Source of the DNA: Candidatus Oscillibacter excrementavium
GTDB lineage: Bacteria > Bacillota > Clostridia > Oscillospirales > Oscillospiraceae
Assembly (NCBI GenBank): GCA_019118505.1
Contig: DWYU01000144.1
Span: forward strand, 1 to 45,338
Reading direction: 5' to 3'
DNA: 45,338 bases
Below the pieces are notes generated by a model. That model was not told the DNA's origin. It saw nothing but the letters and a program-made list of their open reading frames with translations, and made no database searches. Position 1 is the first letter of the stretch. Each line of letters begins with the position of its first letter. Position numbers and translations under genes: made by a program. Below are positions 14,986 to 23,645 of this stretch, in pieces.

Positions 14986-16703
14986 TCCGGAAATTGCAGC
15001 ATGTGTTCGCCCTCAGCGAGAAAGGCGCCCGGGACTTTGTAAAGGCCGTGGCGTGGTGCTTCCTGTGCAATGTCAGTCTGATGCTGCCGGTGGGCGTGGT
15101 GATGGCCACCCTTCAGTACCTGCTGGAGACACTGGAGACCGGCGCCGACCCGGCGGCGAAGGTGCTGGTGTACACCGGCGGGGCCGCGGCGGTGCTGGCG
15201 CTGCTGTTCGTGCTCCACTGGTTCCAGTACGCGTCGCTGTACCTGGCCACCTATCAGGAGAGCGCCGCCCGGCGGATCTCCCTGGCGGAGACGCTGCGGA
15301 AGCTGCCCCTCAGCTTCTTCGGCACCCGGGACCTGAGCGACCTGACCTCCACCCTGATCGCCGACTGCTCGGCCCTGGACCAGATGTTCTCCCACTACAT
15401 CCCCCAGCTGTTCGCCTCCATCCTCTCCACGGTGTTCATCGGCATCTGCATGTTCTGCTTCGACTGGCGGATGGCCCTGGCGGTGCTGTGGGTGCTGCCG
15501 GTGGCGGTGCTGCTGACCGCCGGGTCCAAAAAGCTCCAGGACGCCCTGGGCACCCGGAACATCCTCACCAAGCGGGCGGTGGCGGACGCCATCCAGGAGG
15601 ACATCGAGGCCATCCGGGACATCCAGTCCTGCAACCGGCAGGAGGCCTGCCTGAAAGAGCTGGACCGGCGGCTGGAGGCGGCGGAACAGAGCTCCATCCG
15701 GTCGGAGCTGGCCACCGGCGTGTTCGTCTGCTCCGCCCAGGCCTTTCTGCGGGTGGGGCTGGCCACCACGGTACTGGTGGGAGCGGGCCTGCTGGCCGGC
15801 GGTGAGCTGTCCTTCCTCTACTTCCTGGGGTTCCTCTTCGCCGCCGCCCGGCTGTATGACCCCCTGGGCCTGGTGCTGCAGAACATCGCCGCCACCTTCA
15901 GCGCCAAGCTGAAGATCGAGCGGATGCGGGCCATCCAGGAGCAGCCGGTGCAGACCGGCGTGGAGACCTGTGCGCCAAAGAACTTCGACATCGTGTTCGA
16001 CCACGTGAAATTCGCCTACCGGGAGGGGGAGAGCGTGCTGGAGGACGTATCCTTCACCGCCAGGCAGGGCCAGGTGACAGCACTGGTGGGCCCCTCCGGC
16101 GGGGGCAAGTCCACCGCCTGCAAGCTGGCGGCCCGGTTCTGGGACATCCAGGGCGGCAAAATCACCCTGGGCGGCATCGACATCTCCACCGTGGACCCGG
16201 AGACGCTGCTGCGGCACTACTCCTTCGTGTTCCAGGACGTGGTGCTGTTCCGGGACTCCATCCTGGAGAACATCCGCCTGGGCCGCAGGGGCGCCACAGA
16301 CGAGGAGGTCTACGCCGCCGCCAAAGCCGCCCGGTGCGATGAGTTCATCCGGGAGCTGCCCGACGGCTACCAGACCCTGGTGGGCGAGAACGGCTCCACC
16401 CTCTCCGGCGGCGAGCGGCAGCGGATCTCCATCGCCCGGGCCCTTCTGAAGGACGCGCCGGTGATCCTGCTGGACGAGGCCACCGCCTCCCTGGACGTGG
16501 AGAACGAGACTGCCGTGCAGGAGGCCATCTCCCGGTTGGTGAAGGACAAGACCGTCCTCATCATCGCCCACCGGATGCGGACCGTGGCCGGAGCCGACCA
16601 CGTGGTGGTACTGGCAGATGGCGGCGTAGCCCAGGAGGGCACCCCGGCGGAGTTGCTGGCCCGGGAGGGGCTGTACCGCCAGATGGCGGAGCGGCAGCAG
16701 TGA
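14982..16703 (+). CDS. ABC transporter, fused membrane and ATPase domains (second half)
   Basis: Partner half-transporter of 573 residues with six membrane segments and a C-terminal nucleotide-binding domain: Walker A GPSGGGKSTACK, signature LSGGERQR, Walker B VILLDEATASLDVENE, H-loop IAHRM. The ATG at 14982 overlaps the upstream TGA (ATGA) and has AAAGGAGG before it; the upstream in-frame ATG at 14928 has no such site. Both ATP sites appear intact by motif, unlike many heterodimeric exporters with one degenerate site. The cargo is unknown: drug or peptide export, or siderophore import, are all possible. Confidence 0.92.
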   Translation: MIRKLQHVFALSEKGARDFVKAVAWCFLCNVSLMLPVGVVMATLQYLLETLETGADPAAKVLVYTGGAAAVLALLFVLHWFQYASLYLATYQESAARRISLAETLRKLPLSFFGTRDLSDLTSTLIADCSALDQMFSHYIPQLFASILSTVFIGICMFCFDWRMALAVLWVLPVAVLLTAGSKKLQDALGTRNILTKRAVADAIQEDIEAIRDIQSCNRQEACLKELDRRLEAAEQSSIRSELATGVFVCSAQAFLRVGLATTVLVGAGLLAGGELSFLYFLGFLFAAARLYDPLGLVLQNIAATFSAKLKIERMRAIQEQPVQTGVETCAPKNFDIVFDHVKFAYREGESVLEDVSFTARQGQVTALVGPSGGGKSTACKLAARFWDIQGGKITLGGIDISTVDPETLLRHYSFVFQDVVLFRDSILENIRLGRRGATDEEVYAAAKAARCDEFIRELPDGYQTLVGENGSTLSGGERQRISIARALLKDAPVILLDEATASLDVENETAVQEAISRLVKDKTVLIIAHRMRTVAGADHVVVLADGGVAQEGTPAELLAREGLYRQMAERQQ

Positions 16704-16723
16704 GCGCCTTTCCCATCAAAAAA

Positions 16724-16758
16724 GGAAGCAGCCCGAAAGGGGCTGCTTCCCTGTTTTT
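16724..16758. terminator. Bidirectional intrinsic terminator
   Basis: 11-bp perfect stem (GGAAGCAGCCC arm, 16724-16750) with T5 after it on the plus strand and A6 before it. It therefore can stop both the ABC transcript and the converging rluB operon. Confidence 0.93.
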
Positions 16759-16777
16759 CATGCCATTGCGCGGGGAG

Positions 16778-17488
16778 TCATCCCTCTGTCCGGAGGGCCT
16801 CCACCTCATTTTCTGTCAAGTCTCTCCACTTACCAGACGGCAGATTTCCGAGCTTCAGAGGGCCCTCTTGGACCCGGCGGAGCCGTTTCACCGTCAGGCC
16901 GCACCGGGTACACATCCGGCGGATCTGCCGGTTCTTTCCCTCGTGGATGGTCACCGCCAGCACCGCCGTCCGGGCGGTCTGCCGCAGGACCTCCACCCGG
17001 GCGGGCCGGATGGGCTCTCCCTCCAGGTCCGTCATGGCGGCCAGCCGGGCCGCCGCTCCGGCCACCGGGCCGAACACGGAGACGTGGTACGTCTTTTCCA
17101 CCTCATGGCTGGGATGCAGCAGATGCTGGGCCCAGTCTCCGTCGTTGGTCAGCAGCAGCAATCCCTCGGAGTCCAGGTCCAGCCGCCCCACGGGATAGAC
17201 CCGCGCGCCGCAGTCCGCCACCAGCTCTGCCACCGTCTTTCGCCCCCGCTCGTCGGAGAGGGTGGTCACGTATCCCCGGGGCTTGTTCAGCAGGATGTAC
17301 ACCGGCTTTGCCCGGGGTGTCAGAGGCCGGCCGTCCACCAGGATCTCGTCCCGGTCCGGGTCCGCCTTCTGGCCCAGCCGGGCCGGTTCGCCGTTCACCG
17401 TCACCCGTCCGGCGGTGAGATATGTCTCTGCCGCCCGCCGGGAGCACACCCCCGCGGCGGACAGCAGCTTTTGCAGTCGTTCTTCCAT
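16778..17488 (-). CDS. rluB: 23S rRNA pseudouridine synthase (RluB/RsuA family)
   Basis: Cytoplasmic RNA-modifying enzyme of 236 residues. An N-terminal S4 RNA-binding domain (about residues 1-60, MEERLQKLLSAAGVCSRRAAE) is followed by the RsuA-type catalytic domain with GRLDLDSEGLLLLTNDG, where Asp104 is the catalytic residue. In Bacillus and Clostridia, rluB sits downstream of scpAB and a D,D-carboxypeptidase gene, as here, which supports RluB over RluE or RsuA. It is the last gene of the operon, 10 nt after the carboxypeptidase, and ends at a terminator. Confidence 0.92.
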   Translation of the reverse strand: MEERLQKLLSAAGVCSRRAAETYLTAGRVTVNGEPARLGQKADPDRDEILVDGRPLTPRAKPVYILLNKPRGYVTTLSDERGRKTVAELVADCGARVYPVGRLDLDSEGLLLLTNDGDWAQHLLHPSHEVEKTYHVSVFGPVAGAAARLAAMTDLEGEPIRPARVEVLRQTARTAVLAVTIHEGKNRQIRRMCTRCGLTVKRLRRVQEGPLKLGNLPSGKWRDLTENEVEALRTEG

Positions 17489-17498
17489 CTTGTCCTCT

Positions 17499-18599
17499 CT
17501 ATCCCGGCAGTCCCCGCTTCAGGATGCTCAGGGCGCTCTCCATCCGGGGCGCCACGTCGGCACCGCACAACAGCGCCACCCGGCCCACCTCCGTTCCGTT
17601 GACGGAGAACACCGCCTCCCCGGCCCGGTCTCCTGCCCGGATGGGGGCCCGCAGGGCGCCGTTCAGCTCCACGTCCAGTTCCAGGGTCTCCCCCGCCGCC
17701 AGAGGCCAGGCGAAGCTGTCCGCCGCCACCAGCGGCACCGTGGCGTTCATGCCGTTCTCCACGTCCGCCCGCTGGATCGTCTGGCCCAGAGAGGCCCCCA
17801 GCTGGGCCGGATAGGTGGAAAAGCCGTAGTCATACAGGGCCGCATGGTCCGCCCAGTCGTTGCCGTCCTGAAGGGTCACCGCCACCAGCCGCTGGCCATT
17901 CCGCTCCACGCAGCTCACCAGGGTCCGGCCCGCCGCCATGGTGTAGCCGGTCTTGAGCCCGATGCACCCCTCGAGCTGGCTCAGCAGCTTGTTGTGGTTG
18001 GTCATGGTCCGGCCGCCGATGGTGACGCTGCGGGTGGAGGCCATCCGCACCAGTGTCTCGTTCTCCACCGCCGCGCAGGCCAGCCGCGCCATATCCCTGG
18101 CCGTGGAGTAGTGCTTCTCGTCATCCAGCCCGTTGGGGTTGGCAAAGGAGGAGTGCTCCATGCCGATGGCCCGGGCCGTCTCGTTCATCAGGTCAGCGAA
18201 TTTCTCCTGACTGCCGCTGATATGCTCGGCGATGGCCACGGCGGCGTCGTTTCCGGAGCACAGCAGCAATCCGTACAGCAGCGTCTCCAGCGTCAGCTGC
18301 TCTCCCACCTTCAGGTACATGGAGGAGCCCTCGGTGTACGCCGCCTCCCGGGAGACGGTGACCACGTCGTTCAGGTCCCCCTCCCGGATGGCCACCAGGG
18401 CTGTCAGGATTTTGGTAGTGCTGGCGATCCGCATCTTCGCGTCAGCGTTCTGCTCATACAGCACCCGGCCGCTGTCCACGTCCACCAAAATGGCCGAGGA
18501 CGCGGAAGTGCTGACCGCCTGTGCCTGACAAGGAATAAAACTGAACAGAACCGCCCATGCGATCCCAATGGCGGCCAGCCGCCGGAGCAGTCGCTGCAA
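17499..18599 (-). CDS. D-alanyl-D-alanine carboxypeptidase (penicillin-binding protein, DacB/DacF type)
   Basis: Exported serine peptidase (S11) of 366 residues that trims the terminal D-Ala of peptidoglycan stem peptides. It has a signal peptide (about residues 1-28). The active-site motifs are S60-T-T-K63, S115-G-N117 and K216-T-G218, followed by the C-terminal PBP5-like domain. The start is a TTG at 18599; the ATG codons just upstream are out of frame or run into a stop. The location beside ytfJ and scpAB resembles Bacillus dacB, which acts on the spore cortex, so a sporulation role is plausible but not shown. Confidence 0.93.
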   Translation of the reverse strand: MQRLLRRLAAIGIAWAVLFSFIPCQAQAVSTSASSAILVDVDSGRVLYEQNADAKMRIASTTKILTALVAIREGDLNDVVTVSREAAYTEGSSMYLKVGEQLTLETLLYGLLLCSGNDAAVAIAEHISGSQEKFADLMNETARAIGMEHSSFANPNGLDDEKHYSTARDMARLACAAVENETLVRMASTRSVTIGGRTMTNHNKLLSQLEGCIGLKTGYTMAAGRTLVSCVERNGQRLVAVTLQDGNDWADHAALYDYGFSTYPAQLGASLGQTIQRADVENGMNATVPLVAADSFAWPLAAGETLELDVELNGALRAPIRAGDRAGEAVFSVNGTEVGRVALLCGADVAPRMESALSILKRGLPG

Positions 18600-18641
18600 C
18601 TCCCATCACCTCATTTCATTGGTGATGGTAGTATACCCCGT

Positions 18642-19040
18642 TTACTGGGGTTCTTTTTCTTCCTTCCTGTCGAAATATTTTTCCACTTTGTCCACCAGAT
18701 CCGGCACCATCTCCACCACCCGGTCCAGGGTGGTCATGGGCGGCATGGCCACCGGCAGCACCCGGGTAGAGCCCTCCCGGATCACCAGAAAGGCCACCGG
18801 CTCGATCTTCACGCCGGCACCGCTGCCGCCGCCGAAGTCCTTGGGCTGGACCTTGCCGTAGTCGGCACCGCCGCAGCCGAAGCCCATGCTCACCCGGGAG
18901 ATGGGGATCAGCGTCACGCCGTCCGCCGTGGTGATGGGCTGGCCCACGATGGTGTTGGTGTCCGCCATCTCCCGGATCTTGTCCATCGTGGAGCGCATCA
19001 GCTCGCTGAGGGGTCTCTTCTTGTCCATTGTCTCGTCCAT
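18642..19040 (-). CDS. ytfJ: Sporulation protein YtfJ/GerW family
   Basis: Small protein of 132 residues of the GerW/YtfJ family, needed in Bacillus for proper spore germination. Characteristic are the N-terminal LMRSTMDKIREMADTNTIVG, then PISRVSMGFGCGGADYG and the glycine-rich DFGGGSGAGV, then an IREGSTRVLPV stretch. The ATG at 19040 lies 8 nt after AAAGGA; an ATG at 19049 overlaps that site and is less likely. It directly follows a DUF2953 gene, the same pairing as Bacillus ytfI-ytfJ. Confidence 0.92.
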   Translation of the reverse strand: MDETMDKKRPLSELMRSTMDKIREMADTNTIVGQPITTADGVTLIPISRVSMGFGCGGADYGKVQPKDFGGGSGAGVKIEPVAFLVIREGSTRVLPVAMPPMTTLDRVVEMVPDLVDKVEKYFDRKEEKEPQ

Positions 19041-19058
19041 GGGTACCATCCTTTCTCG

Positions 19059-19736
19059 TCACGCGGCGTGGGATCCCGCCGCCGTATCTGCCGTCTTGGG
19101 GGAGGGCGTCTGCCGCTTCCGCCTCAGGAACCGCCGTATCCAGCCGATGGCGGGCAGCGCCAGCTGCACCCCCACGGCGATCAGCGTCCCCAGCCGGATG
19201 GAGAGGCCGATCTCCCCCTCCGCCCGGGTCTTTTCCGCGTCAAAATCAAGCCCCAGATGAATGGCCGGGTCCGGGATCACCACCAGCCGCTCCAGAGCCG
19301 GCATCCCGGTCCAGATCAGGGCGTGGAGACCGCCGTACAGCTCCGCCGCAGCCGCCGGGTCCGCCGCCCCGCCCAGGGTCACCGCCAGCCGCAGGGGCTT
19401 CACCCGGATGCTCCGCCGGGTGCGGCGCAGGGCCTTTTTCGAGGCGGGCCACAGCGTCTCCGCCGCGTCCCGCAGGTCCGACAGCGTGGGCTTCGGGACC
19501 TTTTTGACCGCCTCTGTCAGGTCTTTCGGCTCCCTCTTAGGCTTTCCCGGTTTCCCGGTTTTTTGCGGCGGTTTTTTTTGCGTTTTGGACGGTTCCAGAT
19601 GGATGCGGAAGGGCCCGATGGTCAGGTCCGCCGCCGCCTGCCCGCCGCCGAAGGCCACATACAGCCCCAGCCGCAGCCGCCAGATCACGATTCCCAGCGC
19701 CAGCAGTACCGCCAGCGCGATCCACAGCCACCGCAA
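19059..19736 (-). CDS. DUF2953 membrane-anchored protein (YtfI-like)
   Basis: 225 residues with one N-terminal membrane segment (about 3-20), a charged Lys/Pro-rich stretch (about 50-70, QKKPPQKTGKPGKPK) and a C-terminal domain ending in a basic tail. The family has no known activity but regularly precedes ytfJ in spore formers, so it is probably a sporulation protein. The start is TTG at 19736, supported by GGGAGGTGA 7 nt upstream. It is in the middle of the scpAB-ytfJ-dac-rluB operon. Confidence 0.82.
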   Translation of the reverse strand: MRWLWIALAVLLALGIVIWRLRLGLYVAFGGGQAAADLTIGPFRIHLEPSKTQKKPPQKTGKPGKPKREPKDLTEAVKKVPKPTLSDLRDAAETLWPASKKALRRTRRSIRVKPLRLAVTLGGAADPAAAAELYGGLHALIWTGMPALERLVVIPDPAIHLGLDFDAEKTRAEGEIGLSIRLGTLIAVGVQLALPAIGWIRRFLRRKRQTPSPKTADTAAGSHAA

Positions 19737-19772
19737 ACTCTGTCACCTCCCGGTGTCTGATTCCAAAGGCCG

Positions 19773-20417
19773 TCAGGCCTCCGGGGCCCCGTCCTCTTCC
19801 GCCGGGTCGTCCGCCGTCTCCGGCGTGTCAGCGCCGGTGATGGCCGCCGTCTCCGCCGGGTCCACGATCTGTCCGTCCTCGCGGATCCGCATCTGGCCCT
19901 CGCCGCCCAGGTCCGGCAGCTCCGGCAGGTCGTCCAGACTGGTCAGGTGGAAGGCCCGGAGGAACTGCTTTGTGGTCCGGTACAGGTGGGGCCGCCCCGG
20001 CACCTGGAGCCGGCCGCACTCCTCGATGAGTTTCCGGTCCAGCAGCAGGCTGATGGTGTAGGCGCTGTCCACGCCCCGGATCTGGTCCACATAGGCCCGG
20101 GTGGTGGGCTGGTAGTAGGCGATGATGGTCAGCACCTCCAGCGCCGGCTGGCTGAGCTTGGCGGGCTTGCGGATCTCAAAGGCCTTTCGGATGATATCCG
20201 CGTAGTCCGGGGCCGAGCACATCTGCCAGGTGTCCTCCATGTGCAGCAGCCGGATGCCCCGGCGCTCATAGGCGTAATAGTCCATCAGCTTCTGGAGCAC
20301 CTGCTCCACCGTGGGGCGGTCCATCTCCAGGGCCACGCAGATCCGGTCGGTCTGCACCGGCTCCCCGGAGGCGAACAGGATGCCCTCCACCGCGGACTCG
20401 ATCTCTTTCATCTCCAT
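19773..20417 (-). CDS. scpB: Segregation and condensation protein B
   Basis: Subunit of the bacterial condensin complex Smc-ScpA-ScpB, acting on the chromosome. 214 residues: two winged-helix domains (about residues 5-80 and 90-165) with family stretches ESAVEGILFASGEPV, LEVLTIIAYYQPTTR and ECGRLQVPGRPHLYRTTKQFL, then an acidic Ala/Glu-rich tail (about 170-214) that is probably disordered. The ATG at 20417 is 16 nt after scpA. This is the normal pairing with scpA. Confidence 0.95.
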   Translation of the reverse strand: MEMKEIESAVEGILFASGEPVQTDRICVALEMDRPTVEQVLQKLMDYYAYERRGIRLLHMEDTWQMCSAPDYADIIRKAFEIRKPAKLSQPALEVLTIIAYYQPTTRAYVDQIRGVDSAYTISLLLDRKLIEECGRLQVPGRPHLYRTTKQFLRAFHLTSLDDLPELPDLGGEGQMRIREDGQIVDPAETAAITGADTPETADDPAEEDGAPEA

Positions 20418-20433
20418 CTTGGAACGTCCTCTC

Positions 20434-21219
20434 TCACAGTTTCAGGTCGCCGGACAGCTCCCGCTCCTGCCGGACGGTGCAGTCCGTCTCAGACCCCGCC
20501 AGATGCAGGATCCGGGCCCGGCACAGCTCCAGCACAGCCAGGAAGGTGGCCACCACCTCGCTGCGGCTGCGGCTGCCCCGGAACAGCAGCAGAAACCGGG
20601 TGACGCCGTGGTGCTTCAGCCGGTTCAAAATCTCCCGGGCCTTGCTCTCCACGGGATAGGGCTCGTGCTGGACGATGTCGGAGAAGGCGGACCGGGGCGG
20701 CGGCAGGGACCGCTCCGCCCGGCTCTGGATCTCCGCCATGGCCAGGATCAGGTCCGCCGGCGTCTGGTCATACTCGTAGATCTTGCCCCGCTTCACCGGC
20801 TCCGGCGGACGGGTCAGGATGTTCCGGCCAAACTCCCCCATGGGTGCCAGCCGGGCGGCCATGGTCTTGACCTTGGCGTAGTTCTCGTTGCGCTTCCGCT
20901 CCTCCAGGGAGGCGATCAGGGCGTCCATCTCGCTCTGGGCCTCCTCGTCCTCGATGGAGAGAAGCATTCTCGTCTTGATGTACACCAGCTGGGAGGCCAT
21001 GGTGACGAACTCACTGGCCACCTCCAGGTCCAGCTCCTGCCGCCGGGCCAGCCAGGCCATGTACTGGTCGCAGATCAGGGAGATGGAGATGTCCTGGATC
21101 TCCATTTTGTTCTTGCCCAGCAGAAACAAAATCAGATCCAGGGGGCCCTCAAAGTCCTGCATCTCCTCTTCCGACTTGCTGCGGACCACTTTTTCCAGTT
21201 TGTATACGGGGTTTTCCAA
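20434..21219 (-). CDS. scpA: Segregation and condensation protein A
   Basis: Kleisin subunit of the Smc-ScpAB condensin, 261 residues from the preferred start. Family stretches are DFEGPLDLILFLLGKNKMEIQDISISLI near the N-terminus and a C-terminal winged helix (VATFLAVLELCRARIL). The frame opens at a GTG at 21228. The TTG at 21219 is preferred because GAGGTGA lies 5 nt before it and MENPVYKLEKV resembles common ScpA starts. It follows the protease gene almost without a gap. Confidence 0.94.
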   Translation of the reverse strand: MENPVYKLEKVVRSKSEEEMQDFEGPLDLILFLLGKNKMEIQDISISLICDQYMAWLARRQELDLEVASEFVTMASQLVYIKTRMLLSIEDEEAQSEMDALIASLEERKRNENYAKVKTMAARLAPMGEFGRNILTRPPEPVKRGKIYEYDQTPADLILAMAEIQSRAERSLPPPRSAFSDIVQHEPYPVESKAREILNRLKHHGVTRFLLLFRGSRSRSEVVATFLAVLELCRARILHLAGSETDCTVRQERELSGDLKL

Positions 21220-21229
21220 ACCGTTCACC

Positions 21230-21892
21230 TCAAAGAAAAATCAGGGACAGCAGGGCGCTGTACACCCCCAGGATGCCCCGGGAGATCAGGCTGCTGCCGA
21301 TGCCCACGAAGGACAGCACCAGCAGCACCAGAATGCCGTACCGCTCGTACCGCATCAGCGTGATGTACTGCCGGTCCGGCAGGAACGCCGCCAGGACCTT
21401 GGACCCGTCCAGGGGCGGAATGGGGATCAGGTTGAACAGCCCCAGGCCGATGGAAAGGGGCGCCAATGTGTACAGCAGAAAGCTGAATACCACATCCATC
21501 GCTGCGGAGTAAGGGGCGTAAAGGTAAATTACCTTACTGATCAGCATGGCGGCCACCGCCAGCACCAGGTTGGAGACCGGCCCCGCCAGCGCCGTCAGCG
21601 CCATGCCCTGCTTGGGCTTTTTGAAATACCGGGGATCCACCGGCACCGGCTTGGCCCAGCCGAAGCCCGCCACGAACATCATCAAAAGGCCCAGCCAGTC
21701 GATGTGCCGCAGGGGATTCAAACTCAGCCGGTGCATGGACTTGGCGGTGGGATCTCCCAGCGCCAGAGCCGCCAGGCCGTGGCAGGTCTCATGGACCGTC
21801 AGGCAGAGAAAAATCGCGGCCACCCGCAGCACCGCATCCAGCAGCGACGTCATGTCCAGCGCGGAAAACAGGCCTTGTAAATAGTGCAGCAT
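21230..21892 (-). CDS. Site-2 protease family (M50B) membrane metalloprotease
   Basis: Polytopic membrane zinc protease of 220 residues with about five to six hydrophobic segments. The H-E-x-x-H motif is H34-E-T-C-H38 in the first half. The second conserved region is LFNLIPIPPLDGSKVL near residue 150, supplying the third zinc ligand Asp. This YwhC-like branch often precedes scpA in Firmicutes; its substrate is unknown. The ATG at 21892 has GGGGGA before it, while the upstream TTG at 21919 lies at the expected transcription start and is rejected. First gene of the operon. Confidence 0.9.
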   Translation of the reverse strand: MLHYLQGLFSALDMTSLLDAVLRVAAIFLCLTVHETCHGLAALALGDPTAKSMHRLSLNPLRHIDWLGLLMMFVAGFGWAKPVPVDPRYFKKPKQGMALTALAGPVSNLVLAVAAMLISKVIYLYAPYSAAMDVVFSFLLYTLAPLSIGLGLFNLIPIPPLDGSKVLAAFLPDRQYITLMRYERYGILVLLVLSFVGIGSSLISRGILGVYSALLSLIFL

Positions 21893-21910
21893 ACGCTTCC
21901 CCCAGTGATG

Positions 21911-21932
21911 ATAACCCAAAAGATAGGGTTAT
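21911..21932. promoter_or_regulatory. Inverted repeat at the protease-scpAB transcription start
   Basis: ATAACCC and GGGTTAT separated by 8 nt, overlapping the last bases of the -10 box and the expected start site. It may be an operator or a small hairpin at the 5' end of the message. Confidence 0.45.
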
Positions 21933-21959
21933 TATACCAGCCTTTCCCCTGCAATACAA
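21931..21959 (-). promoter_or_regulatory. Sigma-A promoter of the protease-scpAB-rluB operon
   Basis: Minus strand TTGTAT (21954-21959), 17-nt spacer and a perfect TATAAT (21931-21936), about 40 nt before the protease ATG. Confidence 0.85.
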
Positions 21960-22019
21960 GGAAAATCACCGGATTTCCCCACTTCCCGGAAAAGGCGCGG
22001 GCGCCACCCGGTCCGCCGC

Positions 22020-22050
22020 AAAAAAGCAGGCCGCCTTTGGGGCGGCCTGC
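22020..22050 (-). terminator. Intrinsic terminator of the flotillin gene
   Basis: A 10-bp perfect GC stem (22026-22035 with 22041-22050, 5-nt loop) followed by six T on the minus strand, directly after the flotillin stop. Confidence 0.93.
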
Positions 22051-22057
22051 CTTGCTG

Positions 22058-23560
22058 TCAGGGTTCTGTGGGATTCGGTTCCTCCGGACTCGGGCTGTCA
22101 GCGGTGGTCGGCACCGGTTCCGCGGCCTCGGCGCTCTGCTCCGCCGCGATCTTCCCGCCCAGCATCCCGGAGAGCAGCGCCTTCACGTCGAGGCCCATTC
22201 CCTGGGAAATCCCCTCCGTGATCTGGGTGGTGCCGTTGATGATGTCCTGCAGCAGCTTGGCGCTGTTGCCGTCGCCGTACATGGTGATCTTATCCACCTT
22301 GGACAGGGGCTCCGCCACGTTTTTGGCGATCTCCGGCAGGGCGTTCATCACCATCTCGATGACGGCGGCCTGACCGTACTTCTTCATGGCCTCGGCCTTT
22401 TTGTCAATGCCCTCCGCTTCCGCCAGGGCCTTGGCCTGGATGGCAGCGGCCTCCGCCTTGCCCACGGCGGAGATGCCGGCGGCCTCCTGCTCCTTGGCGA
22501 ACCGGGCGGCCTCCGCCTGCTTCTTGACGGCCTCCGCCTCCTGCTCCTGTTCGTACCGCCTGGCCTCCGCCTCCTTCTGCCGCTGGAACAGAACGGCCTG
22601 GGCCTCCTGCTCCTTCCGGTAGCGGTCCGCGTCGGCCTTGGCCCGGATCTCCGCGTCCAGGGCCTGCTTGGCCACTTCGACCTCCTGCTTTTTCAGCTCG
22701 GCCTCCCGCTCGGTCTTGGCGATCTCCGCGTCCACCGTGGCGGTGCCGATGATCTTCTGCTGGGCCTGGTTCTGGATCTCATAGGCGGCCTCCGCCTCGG
22801 CCCGCTTGGTGTCGGCGGAGATCTTCAGCTCCGCCTGCTTGATCTCCAGCTGGTTCTGCTTCTGGGCGATCTGGGTCTGGGACTCCACCTTGGCGTCGTT
22901 GGCGGCCTTGTCCGCCTCCGCCTGGGCGATGGCGATGTCCCGTTCCGCCTGGGCCTTGGCGATGGCGGCGTTCTTCTTGATGAGGGAGGTGTTCTCCGCG
23001 CCCAGGTCCTGGATCAGGCCGTTCTCGTCCTGGACATTCTGGATGTTGCAGGAGAGGATCTCGATGCCCAGCTTCTCCATGTCCTTGGAGGCCTTCTGCA
23101 TCACCTGATCGGAGAAGGAGTCCCGGTCGGTGTTGATCTTCTCCAGGGTCAGGGTGCCGATGATCTCCCGCATATTGCCCTGGAGAGAGTCCCGCAGGTC
23201 CAGGGCAATGTCGGCGCCCTTCTTGTTCAGGAAGTTCTTGGCCGCCAGCCGGATGCCCTTCTCCTCCGGGGAGATGCGGACCTTGGCCACCGCGTCCACG
23301 GAGACGTTGATGAAGTCATTGGTGGGGACGGACTGCTCCGTCTTGATGTCCACCGTCATCTGCCCCAGATACAGCTTGTCCAGCCGTTCCAGGAAGGGGA
23401 TGCGAATGCCCGCCTGGCCGATGAGGATGCGGCTGTTCTTCCGGAGCCCGGAGATGATGTACGCCTGATCCGGCGGGGCCTTGACGTATCCGATCAGCAG
23501 GATCACGACCACCACGAGGACCGCGATGAGGATTGGGAGATACCGCAGCAGGAAATCCAT
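22058..23560 (-). CDS. Flotillin-like SPFH-domain protein (YuaG/FloT type)
   Basis: Membrane scaffold protein of 500 residues. An N-terminal membrane segment (about residues 5-25) is followed by the SPFH/band-7 domain (about 28-200), then a long Ala/Glu/Lys/Gln-rich coiled coil (about 205-390, many AEAEA and KAQAERD patterns), and a C-terminal part ending in an acidic proline-rich tail. In Bacillus, FloT organises functional membrane microdomains. The gene follows a small membrane-protein gene and may have its own promoter. No NfeD partner is adjacent, although Bacillus yuaF-floT has one. Confidence 0.92.
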   Translation of the reverse strand: MDFLLRYLPILIAVLVVVVILLIGYVKAPPDQAYIISGLRKNSRILIGQAGIRIPFLERLDKLYLGQMTVDIKTEQSVPTNDFINVSVDAVAKVRISPEEKGIRLAAKNFLNKKGADIALDLRDSLQGNMREIIGTLTLEKINTDRDSFSDQVMQKASKDMEKLGIEILSCNIQNVQDENGLIQDLGAENTSLIKKNAAIAKAQAERDIAIAQAEADKAANDAKVESQTQIAQKQNQLEIKQAELKISADTKRAEAEAAYEIQNQAQQKIIGTATVDAEIAKTEREAELKKQEVEVAKQALDAEIRAKADADRYRKEQEAQAVLFQRQKEAEARRYEQEQEAEAVKKQAEAARFAKEQEAAGISAVGKAEAAAIQAKALAEAEGIDKKAEAMKKYGQAAVIEMVMNALPEIAKNVAEPLSKVDKITMYGDGNSAKLLQDIINGTTQITEGISQGMGLDVKALLSGMLGGKIAAEQSAEAAEPVPTTADSPSPEEPNPTEP

Positions 23561-23609
23561 GAGCTACCCCTTCTTTCTTCAATTTTTTGGGTCTTGTTCC
23601 TCCGCCTTC

Positions 23610-23639
23610 AGCATATCACATTTTGTCGAATCTCTGCAA
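23610..23639 (-). promoter_or_regulatory. Possible promoter before the flotillin gene
   Basis: Minus strand TTGCAG (23634-23639), 18-nt spacer and TATGCT (23610-23615), in the 85-nt gap between the small membrane-protein gene and the flotillin gene. Spacing is slightly long and the -10 is imperfect. Confidence 0.4.
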
Positions 23640-23645
23640 GGGAAA

